A program made the translations under genes and the position numbers. This document shows positions 50,448-59,061 of a DNA stretch of 63,242 nt, one piece after another. The notes under the pieces are model-generated. The model saw nothing but the letters and a program-made list of their open reading frames with translations, ran no database searches and had not been told where the DNA came from. Location of the stretch: the NCBI GenBank assembly GCA_002493905.1, contig DLAJ01000003.1, positions 1-63,242 of the forward strand, in the 5' to 3' direction. Position 1 is the first letter of the stretch. Each line of letters starts with the position of its first letter. Source of the stretch: Lachnospiraceae bacterium UBA7050 (GTDB taxonomy: Bacteria > Bacillota > Clostridia > Lachnospirales > Lachnospiraceae).

Positions 50448-52721
50448 ATGAAATCATTAAAAATGGCGAACAGTGACCTGTATCATATCGTGATTCGCTC
50501 GGCTGCGGCATATATTTTGTGTGCGATTGTCAGTGTGGTCTTTTTGTTCACAACCTATCAGTCTTATTCGAAGAATGTGAAAGACAGACAGCCTGCAATG
50601 GTAGAACATGCCAAATCGCTTGTCGATGGGAGGATGGAGGATTTGGAACGCCTGCTGACGGAGACCGGAAGGAGTCTGGCAGCGACCTCCGAAGACAATA
50701 TCGCCGTATACAGATCCATCTTAGAGCTTGCAAGAAGAACGGGGGGCTTTGAGACGGTTGTATATATGGCGGATGACAGGCTGTATGGCGATGGCGCGGA
50801 CGTGGACACGGAAGTCCTGAAGCAGAGAAACGAGGAGATACAGGCAGCAGAATCAGGAAAAGTACATACGATTGAAAATGTGTGGGAGGAAGGGGATATC
50901 TATCTTCTGTTTCCACTGCAGATTACCAAAGAGAACGGACAGGTGGGGACGCTCGTCGGAATTTATGATTGTAGACCGATAACAGGCGGCAGCATGTTTG
51001 AAGAGCTGCGTCTGCAGAGCGCCTGCTGGCTGATTGAAAACGAGGGGAAAATTCTGTCCTATTGTCCGAATGATACTGTAAATGTCGCGCAGGTTCCGTC
51101 AAATAATTTTTATATGCAGTTGTATGATCTGACCGAGGGAAGCCGGAATTCAAAGAGCCGCGTCCAGCAGATGCGTCACGCTGCCCAGACGGAAGTCATG
51201 CAGTCGTTGGAAGTGGAAGCCCAAAAATCCCATACCTGTCTGATCCTGCTCCAACATCTTGATCATATGGAAGGTTATTCTATTGCAACCGTGACGGATA
51301 TGAATGTGCAGAATAGATTTATCTATCGTTTTTTGCGCAAAACAGTCATGATGCTGCTGATCCTCTTTGTACTCAGTGCAACGGCGGTGCTTTTTATTTG
51401 GATTTATGTCAAGGGCGTAACATCGCGGATGGAAGCAATTGCTTATGCGGATGACGTCACGAAAGGAAAGAATATCAATTATTTCCGCAAGGAAGTAACC
51501 AATATCTTACAGAATCACAGTGAGACCCCTTACATCGTTCAACGTTTTGATATTTCCAATTTCCGATACCTAAATGAAGCATATGGGCATATGCGCGCCG
51601 ATGATGTTTTAAGAGCGTGTGTAGACATTTACCGTAAAGTTTATTCCACAAAAGAATTATGTGTGAGGATGGATTCCGACCAGTTTGTGACGCTGACCGT
51701 GAACGACAACGATGTGAATGAGCGGCGGGAACAGTATATGAAAGCGGTAAACGAATATACGGTTGCAAATGGCATTACCTATCCGATCCGCATGAAGTAT
51801 GGCGTTTACCAGCTCCGCAAACAGGACCGTGACGTGGACGTTATGATTGATCGTGCGAATGCGGCAAGGCGTTCCCTAAACGGTAATGAAGTGGAAAGTG
51901 TCGCTTATTATACGGATGCGATTATGCGCAATATGAGCAAGGTTAATAAAATCGAATCCGAAATGCAGCAGGCGCTTGATAACGGAGAGTTTCAGGTATA
52001 TCTTCAGGCAAAATGGGATATTGTCAATAACCATGTTGCCGGCGCAGAAGCGCTTGTGCGCTGGATTCGTCCGGAAGGTAATATGGTATTCCCGGATGAA
52101 TTCATTCCGGTATTTGAGAAGAATGGATTTATCGGAAAGCTTGATTTTTACATGTTGGAAAGTGTCTGCAGAAAAATGAGGGATGTGCTGGATGCGGGCG
52201 GCGTTATTTACCCGGTTTCTGTGAATCAGTCGCGGGTGCTTCTGCACAGTCCCGAATATATCGAGCGTGTCAAGGCGCTGCTTGATGCCTGCCGGATTCC
52301 AAAAGAATATATCGAATTGGAAGTAACGGAGACAGCGCTGTTTGACGACCGCGACCGGATGATTTCGGTACTCCGGGCAATGAAGAAGGAGGGCATCAAG
52401 CTGTCGATGGATGACTTTGGCTCGGGGTATTCTTCTCTGAATACGCTAAAGGACATGCCGTTTGACGTCCTGAAAATTGACCGGGAATTTTTCAGCGAGG
52501 CGGTTACGTCCGATTCGAGTACGCTGATTCTGCATAAGATCATTGAGATGGCGGACGGGCTCGGTATGGAGGTGATCTGCGAGGGCGTGGAAAACGAACA
52601 GCAGGTAGAACTTTTAAGAAGCATTGGATGCAGGCGCGTACAGGGATACTATTATGCGAAGCCCGTGCCTGCAGAAAAATATATTCAGAGTTATTGTGAG
52701 ATCGCAGAAGGAGCATTATAA
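50448..52721 (+). CDS. Membrane-anchored degenerate GGDEF plus EAL protein
   Basis: A 757-residue signalling protein. TM1 (about 15-40), an extracytoplasmic sensor region (about 45-300), TM2 (about 303-325), a GGDEF-fold domain (about 350-500) whose signature is degraded (RMDSDQF in place of GGDEF), and an EAL domain (about 510-750). The EAL domain keeps its catalytic set: AEALVRW, the Asn in VNQS, Glu in ELEVTET, DDFGSGYSS, the Lys in DVLKID, EGVE and QGYYYAKP. It should degrade cyclic di-GMP, with the GGDEF part as a GTP-sensing or structural domain. The start could also be 50463. It runs with queH, six bases apart. Confidence 0.9.
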   Translation: MKSLKMANSDLYHIVIRSAAAYILCAIVSVVFLFTTYQSYSKNVKDRQPAMVEHAKSLVDGRMEDLERLLTETGRSLAATSEDNIAVYRSILELARRTGGFETVVYMADDRLYGDGADVDTEVLKQRNEEIQAAESGKVHTIENVWEEGDIYLLFPLQITKENGQVGTLVGIYDCRPITGGSMFEELRLQSACWLIENEGKILSYCPNDTVNVAQVPSNNFYMQLYDLTEGSRNSKSRVQQMRHAAQTEVMQSLEVEAQKSHTCLILLQHLDHMEGYSIATVTDMNVQNRFIYRFLRKTVMMLLILFVLSATAVLFIWIYVKGVTSRMEAIAYADDVTKGKNINYFRKEVTNILQNHSETPYIVQRFDISNFRYLNEAYGHMRADDVLRACVDIYRKVYSTKELCVRMDSDQFVTLTVNDNDVNERREQYMKAVNEYTVANGITYPIRMKYGVYQLRKQDRDVDVMIDRANAARRSLNGNEVESVAYYTDAIMRNMSKVNKIESEMQQALDNGEFQVYLQAKWDIVNNHVAGAEALVRWIRPEGNMVFPDEFIPVFEKNGFIGKLDFYMLESVCRKMRDVLDAGGVIYPVSVNQSRVLLHSPEYIERVKALLDACRIPKEYIELEVTETALFDDRDRMISVLRAMKKEGIKLSMDDFGSGYSSLNTLKDMPFDVLKIDREFFSEAVTSDSSTLILHKIIEMADGLGMEVICEGVENEQQVELLRSIGCRRVQGYYYAKPVPAEKYIQSYCEIAEGAL

Positions 52722-52726
52722 GCGTT

Positions 52727-53404
52727 ATGAACTATCAGAAAGAGCTTGACCGTCTGCTTGGCGGGATACCCGCCGGAAAGAATTCCCTGCTGCTGCATTG
52801 CTGCTGTGCGCCATGCAGCAGTTATTGTCTGGAGTATCTGAGGGAATACTTTCGTATTACAGTGTTTTTTTTCAATCCGAATATCACGGAGCAGGCGGAG
52901 TATGATAAACGCGCTGCGGAAGAAAAACGTCTGATTGCGTTATATAATGAACAGGCGCAGAGCGGAAACTTTGACGGGATGCATTCGACTGGGGCAGCGC
53001 AGCGCATTGAAATCATTGAGGGCCGGTACTGTCCGCAGGATTTTTTTGAGATGGCGCGGGGGTATGAGCAATGCAGGGAAGGCGGAGAACGCTGTCTTAG
53101 ATGTTATGAACAGCGGCTCCGTGAGACTGCTAAGACAGCGGCGCACGGCAAGTTTGATTTTTTTACGACGACGCTTTCGATCAGCCCGTTAAAAAATGCA
53201 GAGGCATTAAACGAGATTGGCGGGAGACTTGCAGAAGAATATGGAGTGCCTTTTCTGCACTCCGATTTCAAAAAAAAGAATGGCTACAAGCGCTCTATCG
53301 AGCTGTCGGCGCGGTTTGGGCTTTACCGCCAGGATTATTGCGGATGCGTCTATTCGAAGGCGGAACGGGAACGGAAAAAAGCGGAATGCAGGAAGCAAAT
53401 ATAA
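52727..53404 (+). CDS. queH: Epoxyqueuosine reductase QueH
   Basis: A 225-residue DUF208-family enzyme that makes the last step of queuosine synthesis, reducing epoxyqueuosine in tRNA. Conserved cysteines are all present: LLLHCCCAPCSSYCLEYL, EQCREGGERCLRCYEQRL and DYCGCVYSK, which bind the iron-sulfur cluster and the catalytic metal. It is the analogue of QueG in bacteria lacking it. Its start is five bases after the stop of the EAL gene, so it is probably co-transcribed. The stop codon lies in the first, degenerate unit of a 14-bp tandem repeat. Confidence 0.93.
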   Translation: MNYQKELDRLLGGIPAGKNSLLLHCCCAPCSSYCLEYLREYFRITVFFFNPNITEQAEYDKRAAEEKRLIALYNEQAQSGNFDGMHSTGAAQRIEIIEGRYCPQDFFEMARGYEQCREGGERCLRCYEQRLRETAKTAAHGKFDFFTTTLSISPLKNAEALNEIGGRLAEEYGVPFLHSDFKKKNGYKRSIELSARFGLYRQDYCGCVYSKAERERKKAECRKQI

Positions 53405-53535
53405 GACAAGAAATATAAGAAAAGAAATATAAGAAAAGAAATATAAGAAAAGAAATATAAGAAAAGAAATATAAGAAATGAGATGTAAGAAAAGAAATGT
53501 AAGAAAAGAAATGTAAGAAAAGAGATATAAGAAAA
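53396..53535 (+). repeat. 14-bp tandem repeat after queH
   Basis: Nine units of GAAATATAAGAAAA (53410-53535) with slight variation (ATGTAAG in units 6-8), preceded by a degenerate unit (53396-53409) that contains the last codons and the TAA of queH. Every unit carries TAA. The rest of the stretch to argS (53536-53683) shows only A-rich sequence and the argS ribosome site; I saw no T-box. Confidence 0.9.
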
Positions 53536-53683
53536 TATTGTTGCTAAAATATTATGAGAAATGAACTGGTTAGAAATAAAACATAGGAAGCGTTATGCAA
53601 GAGAAATTTAGAAAATAAAAGGCATAGAAGTGCGGAAAAAATAGATACAGATCAGGATTTCGTGGGAGAAGAAAGGCAAGGAT

Positions 53684-55450
53684 ATGAAACAATTATTAGA
53701 TTTATTATCGGAAGAGATGGGAAAGGCATTTGAGGCGGCGGGTTACGCGCCGGAGCTTGGGCGGGTTACGGTCTCGAACCGTCCGGATTTGTGCGAATAT
53801 CAATGCAATGGGGCGATGGCAGGAGCAAAGCAGTATCACAAGGCGCCAATGATCATCGCTGCCGAGGCTGCTGAGAAACTGGCGGGGAACGCTGTGTTTA
53901 CGGAAGTCTGCGCTGCAGCACCGGGTTTCCTGAATCTAAAGCTTTCCGAAGCTTATGTAAGGGACTACCTGAATGAAATGCGCACGGCGGAGAAGTTCGG
54001 ATATGAGCCTGTAGGCAGCGTCAAAAGGATTGTGATTGACTATGGCGGACCGAATGTGGCGAAGCCGCTCCATGTCGGACATCTGCGCTCGGCGGTGATC
54101 GGCGAAAGCATCAAACGCATCTGCCGTTATGCGGGGCATGAAGTCATCGGCGATATTCATATGGGAGACTGGGGACTTCAGATGGGGCTTATCATCTATG
54201 AGCTTTCCTTGAGGAAACCGGAACTGCCTTATTTTGATGAGAACTATACGGGAGAATACCCGAAGGAAGCGCCGTTTACCATTTTTGAACTGGAGGAAAT
54301 CTATCCGACAGCGAGCGCGAAATCCAAGGAGGATGCGGGCTACAAAGAAAAGGCGATGGAAGCGACGCAGAAACTGCAGAGCGGCGTGCGTGGATACCGG
54401 GCGCTCTGGAAGCATATTTTGGACATTTCAAAAGCTGACCTGAAAAAGAATTATGACGAGCTGGATGTGTCATTTGATCTGTGGAAGGGCGAGTCCGATG
54501 TGCATGAACTGATACCTGTGATGGTGGAGGAGATGAAGCGGGGCGGCTATGCCTACTTAAGTGACGGCGCGCTTGTTGTGGATGTAAAAGAGGAGACGGA
54601 CACGAAAGAAGTTCCGCCCTGCATTCTCTTAAAATCCGACGGGGCGGCGCTCTATAATACGACGGACCTTGCGACGATCAAAGACCGTATGGCGCAGTAT
54701 GAACCGGATATGATCATTTATCTGACCGATAAACGTCAGGATTTATATTTTGAGCAGGTGTTCCGCTGTGCGAGAAAGACAGGGCTGGTAAAACCGGAGA
54801 CGGAGCTTGTGCATATCAGCTTCGGAACGGTCAACGGCAGTGACGGCAAGCCGTTTAAGACCCGCGAGGGCGGTGTGATGCGCCTTGAGACCTTGATTCA
54901 TGAGATAAAGGAAGAAATGTTCCGCAAAATTATGGAGGGACATGCGGAGACCGAGGAGGAGGCGCGCGCAACGGCGGATATTGTCGGTCTTTCGGCGATT
55001 AAGTATGGTGATCTCTCCAATCAGGCGTCTAAGGATTATATTTTTGATGTGGACCGCTTCACTTCGTTTGAGGGGGATACCGGACCGTATATTCTCTATA
55101 CGATCGTGCGGATTAAATCCATCCTGACGAAATATTTGGAGAGCGGAAAGAGCCTTTCAGGCGCGAAGCTTTTGGAGGCAAAGAGCGCATCCGAAAAAGC
55201 ACTGATGCTTCAGCTTACCGGATTTAACGCGATGCTTGAAAGTGCGGTGGAGGAGCTTGCGCCGCACAGGGTGTGCGCATATATTTACGATCTCTCCAAC
55301 GCGTTTAACCGCTTTTATCATGAGACGAAGATTCTGACCGAGCCGGATGCGGAGACGCAGGCAGGCTGGATCGCGCTGATCATGCTGACAAAGGATGTGC
55401 TGGAAACCTGTATTGACCTTTTGGGATTTTCGGCGCCGGAAAGAATGTAA
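53684..55450 (+). CDS. argS: Arginyl-tRNA synthetase
   Basis: The 588-residue class I synthetase that charges tRNA-Arg. The N-terminal Add-1 domain precedes the catalytic core with KPLHVGHLRSAVIGESIKRI (HIGH box), GDIHMGDWGLQMGLII, and the loop KPFKTREGGVMRLETL that stands for KMSK, as is normal in many ArgRS. The C-terminal anticodon-binding domain (DALRVCAYIYDL-like and the end) is present. Length fits the family. GAAGAAAGGCAAGG precedes the start. It is followed by hairpins and repeats, not by a clear terminator. Confidence 0.97.
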   Translation: MKQLLDLLSEEMGKAFEAAGYAPELGRVTVSNRPDLCEYQCNGAMAGAKQYHKAPMIIAAEAAEKLAGNAVFTEVCAAAPGFLNLKLSEAYVRDYLNEMRTAEKFGYEPVGSVKRIVIDYGGPNVAKPLHVGHLRSAVIGESIKRICRYAGHEVIGDIHMGDWGLQMGLIIYELSLRKPELPYFDENYTGEYPKEAPFTIFELEEIYPTASAKSKEDAGYKEKAMEATQKLQSGVRGYRALWKHILDISKADLKKNYDELDVSFDLWKGESDVHELIPVMVEEMKRGGYAYLSDGALVVDVKEETDTKEVPPCILLKSDGAALYNTTDLATIKDRMAQYEPDMIIYLTDKRQDLYFEQVFRCARKTGLVKPETELVHISFGTVNGSDGKPFKTREGGVMRLETLIHEIKEEMFRKIMEGHAETEEEARATADIVGLSAIKYGDLSNQASKDYIFDVDRFTSFEGDTGPYILYTIVRIKSILTKYLESGKSLSGAKLLEAKSASEKALMLQLTGFNAMLESAVEELAPHRVCAYIYDLSNAFNRFYHETKILTEPDAETQAGWIALIMLTKDVLETCIDLLGFSAPERM

Positions 55451-55456
55451 TGTGAA

Positions 55457-55535
55457 AAGAGCTTCTAAAGCGAATGCCAAGGCATTCGCAAAGAAGCTCT
55501 AAGTTTCACATAGAGACTTTCGCATAAGCGAAAGT
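55457..55535. repeat. Large hairpins after argS
   Basis: AGAGCTTCT and AGAAGCTCT enclose GCGAATGCC-aa-GGCATTCGC, giving a nested stem over 55457-55500. GACTTTCGC-ataa-GCGAAAGTC follows (55514-55535). No T-run follows either. Confidence 0.85.
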
Positions 55536-55547
55536 CTTTAGAATAGG

Positions 55548-55613
55548 GCATTCACTAAGAAGCGCTAAGTCTCTATAAGTGCATTCGCTAAGAAGCGCTA
55601 AGTCTCTATAAGC
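55548..55613 (+). repeat. Two 33-bp tandem repeats
   Basis: Copies at 55548-55580 and 55581-55613 differ at two positions. Each has GCATTC, then CTAAGAAGCGCTAAG and TCTCTATAAG. The sequence also recalls the argS 3' hairpin (GCATTCGC). Confidence 0.85.
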
Positions 55614-55640
55614 GCCTCTCACGATTGGGGAAGATTGGTA

Positions 55641-56009
55641 ATGATTGATAAAGATAGCTTTATGCCGTTAAATTTTTTCAAGAAGACTGATTATTTCGGA
55701 AGCCTGTCAGGCTTACGCTACCGGATTGGCAAAGCGGCAGTACCGTACACGGATGAGGAGCGCGCTGCATGTAAAAAGGAAGGGAAAGCGCTAGGTGAGG
55801 ATGAGCAGAAGACCGTGCTGCGCGCAACGATCTGGGAAGGTCCTTTTTGCTATGGAAAGCATGATGAAAAGACAGAGTATCACGAGGATTTCCCGTTTAC
55901 GGCAGAAGGGATCGATCTGGCGGCTGACTGGATTAACGGAGAATATGAAACCGGAAAAGAGCGATGGGAACAGGTACCGTTCTGGAAACCCGCACCACCT
56001 TTAACGTGA
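55641..56009 (+). CDS. Uncharacterised 122-residue protein
   Basis: No family recognised. It is soluble and charged, with MPLNFFKKTDYFGSLSGLRYRIGKA at the start, a central EDEQKTVLRATIWEGPFCYGKHDEK, and FPFTAEGIDLAADWINGEYE near the end. A possible start is at 55641; the ribosome site (GGGGAAG) is weak. Its TGA stop overlaps a GTG that would start the truncated low-molecular-weight phosphatase fragment, so it was probably once the upstream gene of that phosphatase. It lies at the edge of the AT-rich island. Confidence 0.6.
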   Translation: MIDKDSFMPLNFFKKTDYFGSLSGLRYRIGKAAVPYTDEERAACKKEGKALGEDEQKTVLRATIWEGPFCYGKHDEKTEYHEDFPFTAEGIDLAADWINGEYETGKERWEQVPFWKPAPPLT

Positions 56010-56150
56010 TAAGTATTTTGTTTGTGTGCCACGGCAGCACGTCGGATAGCCGGGAATTGGCGGCACTTGTGGGGCAGAGCGGGGCAAATCGTGGCATTTG
56101 GGAAAGTGGGTTGCTACGGTTTTACTACGAGTGATGAAATGAAAAAAGGG
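56006..56150 (+). pseudogene. Truncated LMW protein tyrosine phosphatase start, copy A
   Basis: GTG at 56006 begins MISILFVCHGS, the N-terminus and the catalytic-loop beginning (VCHG) of a low-molecular-weight protein tyrosine phosphatase; then the reading diverges from NICRSPMAE and soon ends. The 110 bases that follow are similar to the tail of copy B at 60757 (GGCACTT, GGGGCA, CGTGGCA, CTACGG and an A-rich end). The rest of 56150-56408 is AT-rich with no gene. Confidence 0.6.
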
Positions 56151-56408
56151 ACTGCATTTTCAAGATCTTCTTTGAACTATAAGAATAGAGTCAGCAATAC
56201 TGATATACTCAATGTTGATTATGCCACTTTTTAAATCTGTATCAAATCTTGTTTGTTCGAGCACAAGCCTTGTCATAAATTAGTGCATATTTAAACAGAT
56301 TTTGCTAACAGAGCATACTAAAAAAATAGACTAAATGAATGCTATTTTTTCAAGTGTTTCAAGTATAAAAATGGTCTAGCCAATTAATTTATGAACTACT
56401 AGAGAAAT

Positions 56409-57755
56409 TTAAAAATAATCATAAAAATCTAACTTTTTCCATAACGAGCCAATTCCTATATATATGCAAGAAGTGCATAGCCCCAATATCATACAAGCAA
56501 TAATTAGATGCTGAGTCCAACTTGAAATTCCTACATTATTAAATTTTAAAATTGGAAAAATAACAAAAAATAGTATCAATCCCAAAACAGTAGCACCGAT
56601 GCTAAGTATTTTGCAGCATTTTATGATAAACTGCCATCGCGACTTTAAACCGGCAGTGACACGAACAGTTGGCATAATAACCGAAAGATACATCATTATT
56701 ATGCATAAAGGAAAAAGAGCATCTGCTATGTAGGTAAAAGGAGAAAAGATACTTGAACCAAATAAATAACGCTGTATTTCATTTAACCTTGTCCAATCAG
56801 ATGCATACGCCAATAAAAACGCAAGTAATAGTCCAATAAAAAATTGTCTGTTTCCATGCTTGTTTCTTCGTTGCAGAATGGCCATTGTTACAGAAATGTA
56901 TGATTTCCTATTTAATAGCTCTGAATTCTGTCCATCAAACAGTAATCGATATCTTTTACATCGATCAATATTTTCATCAATTATCCATTCACGCAATTGC
57001 AAAGCAGTTTTATCTGCCAATTGTTGCATTAAATTAGGCATTGAAGGCTTATCGCATATACCTACCATTGCTTCAGAAAGATCATTCATAAGTTCTTCAG
57101 GTATACAGGTATACCACATATAATCAGGACAATAACACATTATATCTTTCGGCATATCAAACTTAATGGAAAAATTCAATTTATTGTTAATCAACGAATG
57201 ATCTAATCGTACTTCAGCCTTTATCCAATTCAGATATTCTAATCCATCGCTTTTATACTTTTCCGCTAAAGTAAAATAGTGATCAGTATCCCAAGCCACA
57301 TATTTTCCTTCACAAACTACACTATTATAAAGCTTGGATTTATTGGAATCCGATATATATAATGCATGTTGCGGAAATTCTAAATTAGGATATATATCAG
57401 AAAAATACATTTCTTTCAATACATCTTTGATCTGGTCTTCAGAAATTAAATTGTTACAATTTCCCCATATTTTATTAAGCAATTTTTCTTGGGTAAATAA
57501 CGATTCTGTTAAATCAGTAAATCTAATTCTTTCTACATTTTCATACTGGAATTTTAAACTAAATCTATTACCGTTAAACGAAGGGAAATAATCAATTTTT
57601 TGGTCCTTCTTTCCAGCAGAAAAAGCAATTGCTGTATATATATGCAAAGATAATCCATCAGGACTAATAAATATCATATTAAAAAACTTTCTTATCATGA
57701 TTATTTCGTTACTGACTAACCCGTTAGGTGAAATTATAAGCCTAATTGTTTCCAT
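56409..57755 (-). CDS. Unknown membrane protein of the AT-rich island
   Basis: A 448-residue protein with no family recognised. Residues 1-300 are soluble, mostly beta-strand and polar (FQYENVERIRFTDLTESLF, FDMPKDIMCYCPDYMWY); the last 145 hold four membrane helices at about 303-323, 338-365, 380-402 and 415-437. Codon use is AT-rich, unlike the housekeeping genes. AGGAGC precedes the start. It lies next to the PP-loop pseudogene in the same direction, with ApeA on the other side. A large soluble domain plus C-terminal helices is a form seen in membrane effectors of defence systems, but that is only a possibility. Confidence 0.7.
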   Translation of the reverse strand: METIRLIISPNGLVSNEIIMIRKFFNMIFISPDGLSLHIYTAIAFSAGKKDQKIDYFPSFNGNRFSLKFQYENVERIRFTDLTESLFTQEKLLNKIWGNCNNLISEDQIKDVLKEMYFSDIYPNLEFPQHALYISDSNKSKLYNSVVCEGKYVAWDTDHYFTLAEKYKSDGLEYLNWIKAEVRLDHSLINNKLNFSIKFDMPKDIMCYCPDYMWYTCIPEELMNDLSEAMVGICDKPSMPNLMQQLADKTALQLREWIIDENIDRCKRYRLLFDGQNSELLNRKSYISVTMAILQRRNKHGNRQFFIGLLLAFLLAYASDWTRLNEIQRYLFGSSIFSPFTYIADALFPLCIIMMYLSVIMPTVRVTAGLKSRWQFIIKCCKILSIGATVLGLILFFVIFPILKFNNVGISSWTQHLIIACMILGLCTSCIYIGIGSLWKKLDFYDYF

Positions 57756-57859
57756 ATCTATCTTTGCTCCTAATTCTTATTGATTATGTATTACATGTTC
57801 CTATAATGTGTCACTCGGACGACTAGATGCATGGCGAAATCAGAACCACATATTTACAC

Positions 57860-58621
57860 TCATGTTTCATCATGGTTCTCGAAACACTTCGAATATGTTT
57901 TATCAATGGAGCAAATCTTTTCTGCTTCATCGATAAAGCTTTGTATCTTAGGGCTTATTGCTTCATCATAGTATAAAAGTAAACCATTTATTTCATCGAT
58001 ACACAGTTTCTCACTTGCTCGGTATCCTATCCAGCATTGATATCCTACTACTTTGGGTATAAAACCACGATCTGTCAGTTCAAGTTTGAGGTTCCAATTA
58101 TCTGTAAGATTGTATACTGGCAGAATAAGATGAATACCGTTCTCTTTGGCAAGATCTTCACATCGTCTAACCATATCAGGCATAAAAAAAGCATTATCCA
58201 AATTTCGAATCCCTGCCGCAATATAAGAAATGTTATGGACTTTACAATATGCAATAGCCCTCACGAACATACCCATATGGCAGGCAAGACAAGGCAGTTG
58301 TGCAGGATGGAGATTTGGATACTTTTTACTGAACTCACCAGTCGTATTATATAGAAAAGGTTCTTGAAACCGAAACAAATAAGCCGTCACACTTTGTACT
58401 CCGAGAAACAATGCCTTACTGGAACCATATTTTTTTATTATTCTATCTGCAACTTCTTTAATGTTGTCTATACCTGGAATACACCCATTATCATATGTAA
58501 CCATGTAAACATTATATCCCTACTCAATCAAATAACAAGCCGACAAAAAGGAACTTCTGTCCTCTGAAAGAATCAATAATACTATTTCATGGCTTTGATG
58601 AACTCTGTTAAAATCCGTCAA
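57860..58621 (-). pseudogene. PP-loop (QueC-like) ATPase with a nonsense codon
   Basis: The intact ORF of 214 residues (from 58504) begins MVTYDNGCIPGIDNIKEVADRI, which is the middle of a PP-loop ATP-pyrophosphatase. Reading on upstream in the same frame gives EIVLLILSEDRSSFLSACYLIE, then a TAG (58522-58520), then GYNVYMVTYDNG. A TTG at 58621 after AAAAGGAGAG is the likely original start, so the stop is at codon 34. The nucleotide loop SGGxDS is also degraded to SEDRSS. LPCLACHMGMFVRAIAYCKVHNISYIAAGIR is the Cys-bearing second motif. Relatives act in tRNA or nucleotide modification or, in defence islands, as QatC/QueC-like parts. It is very likely inactive. Confidence 0.75.
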
Positions 58622-58796
58622 ACATATATCTCTCCTTTTCTGCTCATAATACTTTTACTTATATAATACATCATACCATCCTTTAAGTTTTTTGCAACTT
58701 CATTTTGGGTAATCCTATTCCTATCCTGTAGGGAACCAAGCAATCCGTTTTTCGCATTGCTTTAGGGAATGTGTCTTCTTGGTTACAAAAACAAAA

Positions 58797-58928
58797 CCAA
58801 CGTACCTTGGGCTGGAGGATGCAACGGATGAGCTGCGGCGGATGGAGGACTTTGAGAATGCCAGAAAGGAACTGGAAAAGAACAGGGAAGAGAAGCCCGT
58901 ATCACAGAAGATGTTCCGGGCGATCTGA
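58797..58928 (+). pseudogene. C-terminal fragment of an unknown gene
   Basis: A reading frame without a start gives PTYLGLEDATDELRRMEDFE, then NARKELEKNREEKPVSQKMF and a stop. It has high GC and normal codon use, unlike the AT-rich flanks, so it is a remnant of an older gene, perhaps of a mobile element. The rest of 58622-58796 shows nothing. Confidence 0.5.
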
Positions 58929-58944
58929 ATAAAGAAAGTTTTGC

Positions 58945-58977
58945 GCCCTGCTCCGGCAGGGTATTCTTTTGCATTTT
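58945..58977 (+). terminator. Terminator after the gene fragment
   Basis: CCCTGC-tccg-GCAGGG is followed by T-rich sequence (TATTCTTTTGCATTTT). It precedes the ApeA-like gene by about 85 bases. Confidence 0.6.
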
Positions 58978-59061
58978 ACTCATTACATATTTACATTTAT
59001 ATGGTAAAATTAATGTGGCTAAAGCGTAGATTAGGTACTATCGGCGAAGAGAGGGACATAT

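Noticed and set aside
53396..53535. A CRISPR-like array after queH
   Set aside because: The units are 14 bases and directly adjoining, with no unique spacers, so it is a minisatellite and not a CRISPR array. No cas gene is present in the window.
53536..53683. A T-box leader before argS
   Set aside because: Neither the conserved T-box sequence nor a terminator/antiterminator pair was seen; the region is simply A-rich.
56022..56234. A 70-codon plus-strand ORF after the 122-residue gene
   Set aside because: It has no start signal and reads in another frame than the recognisable phosphatase remnant.
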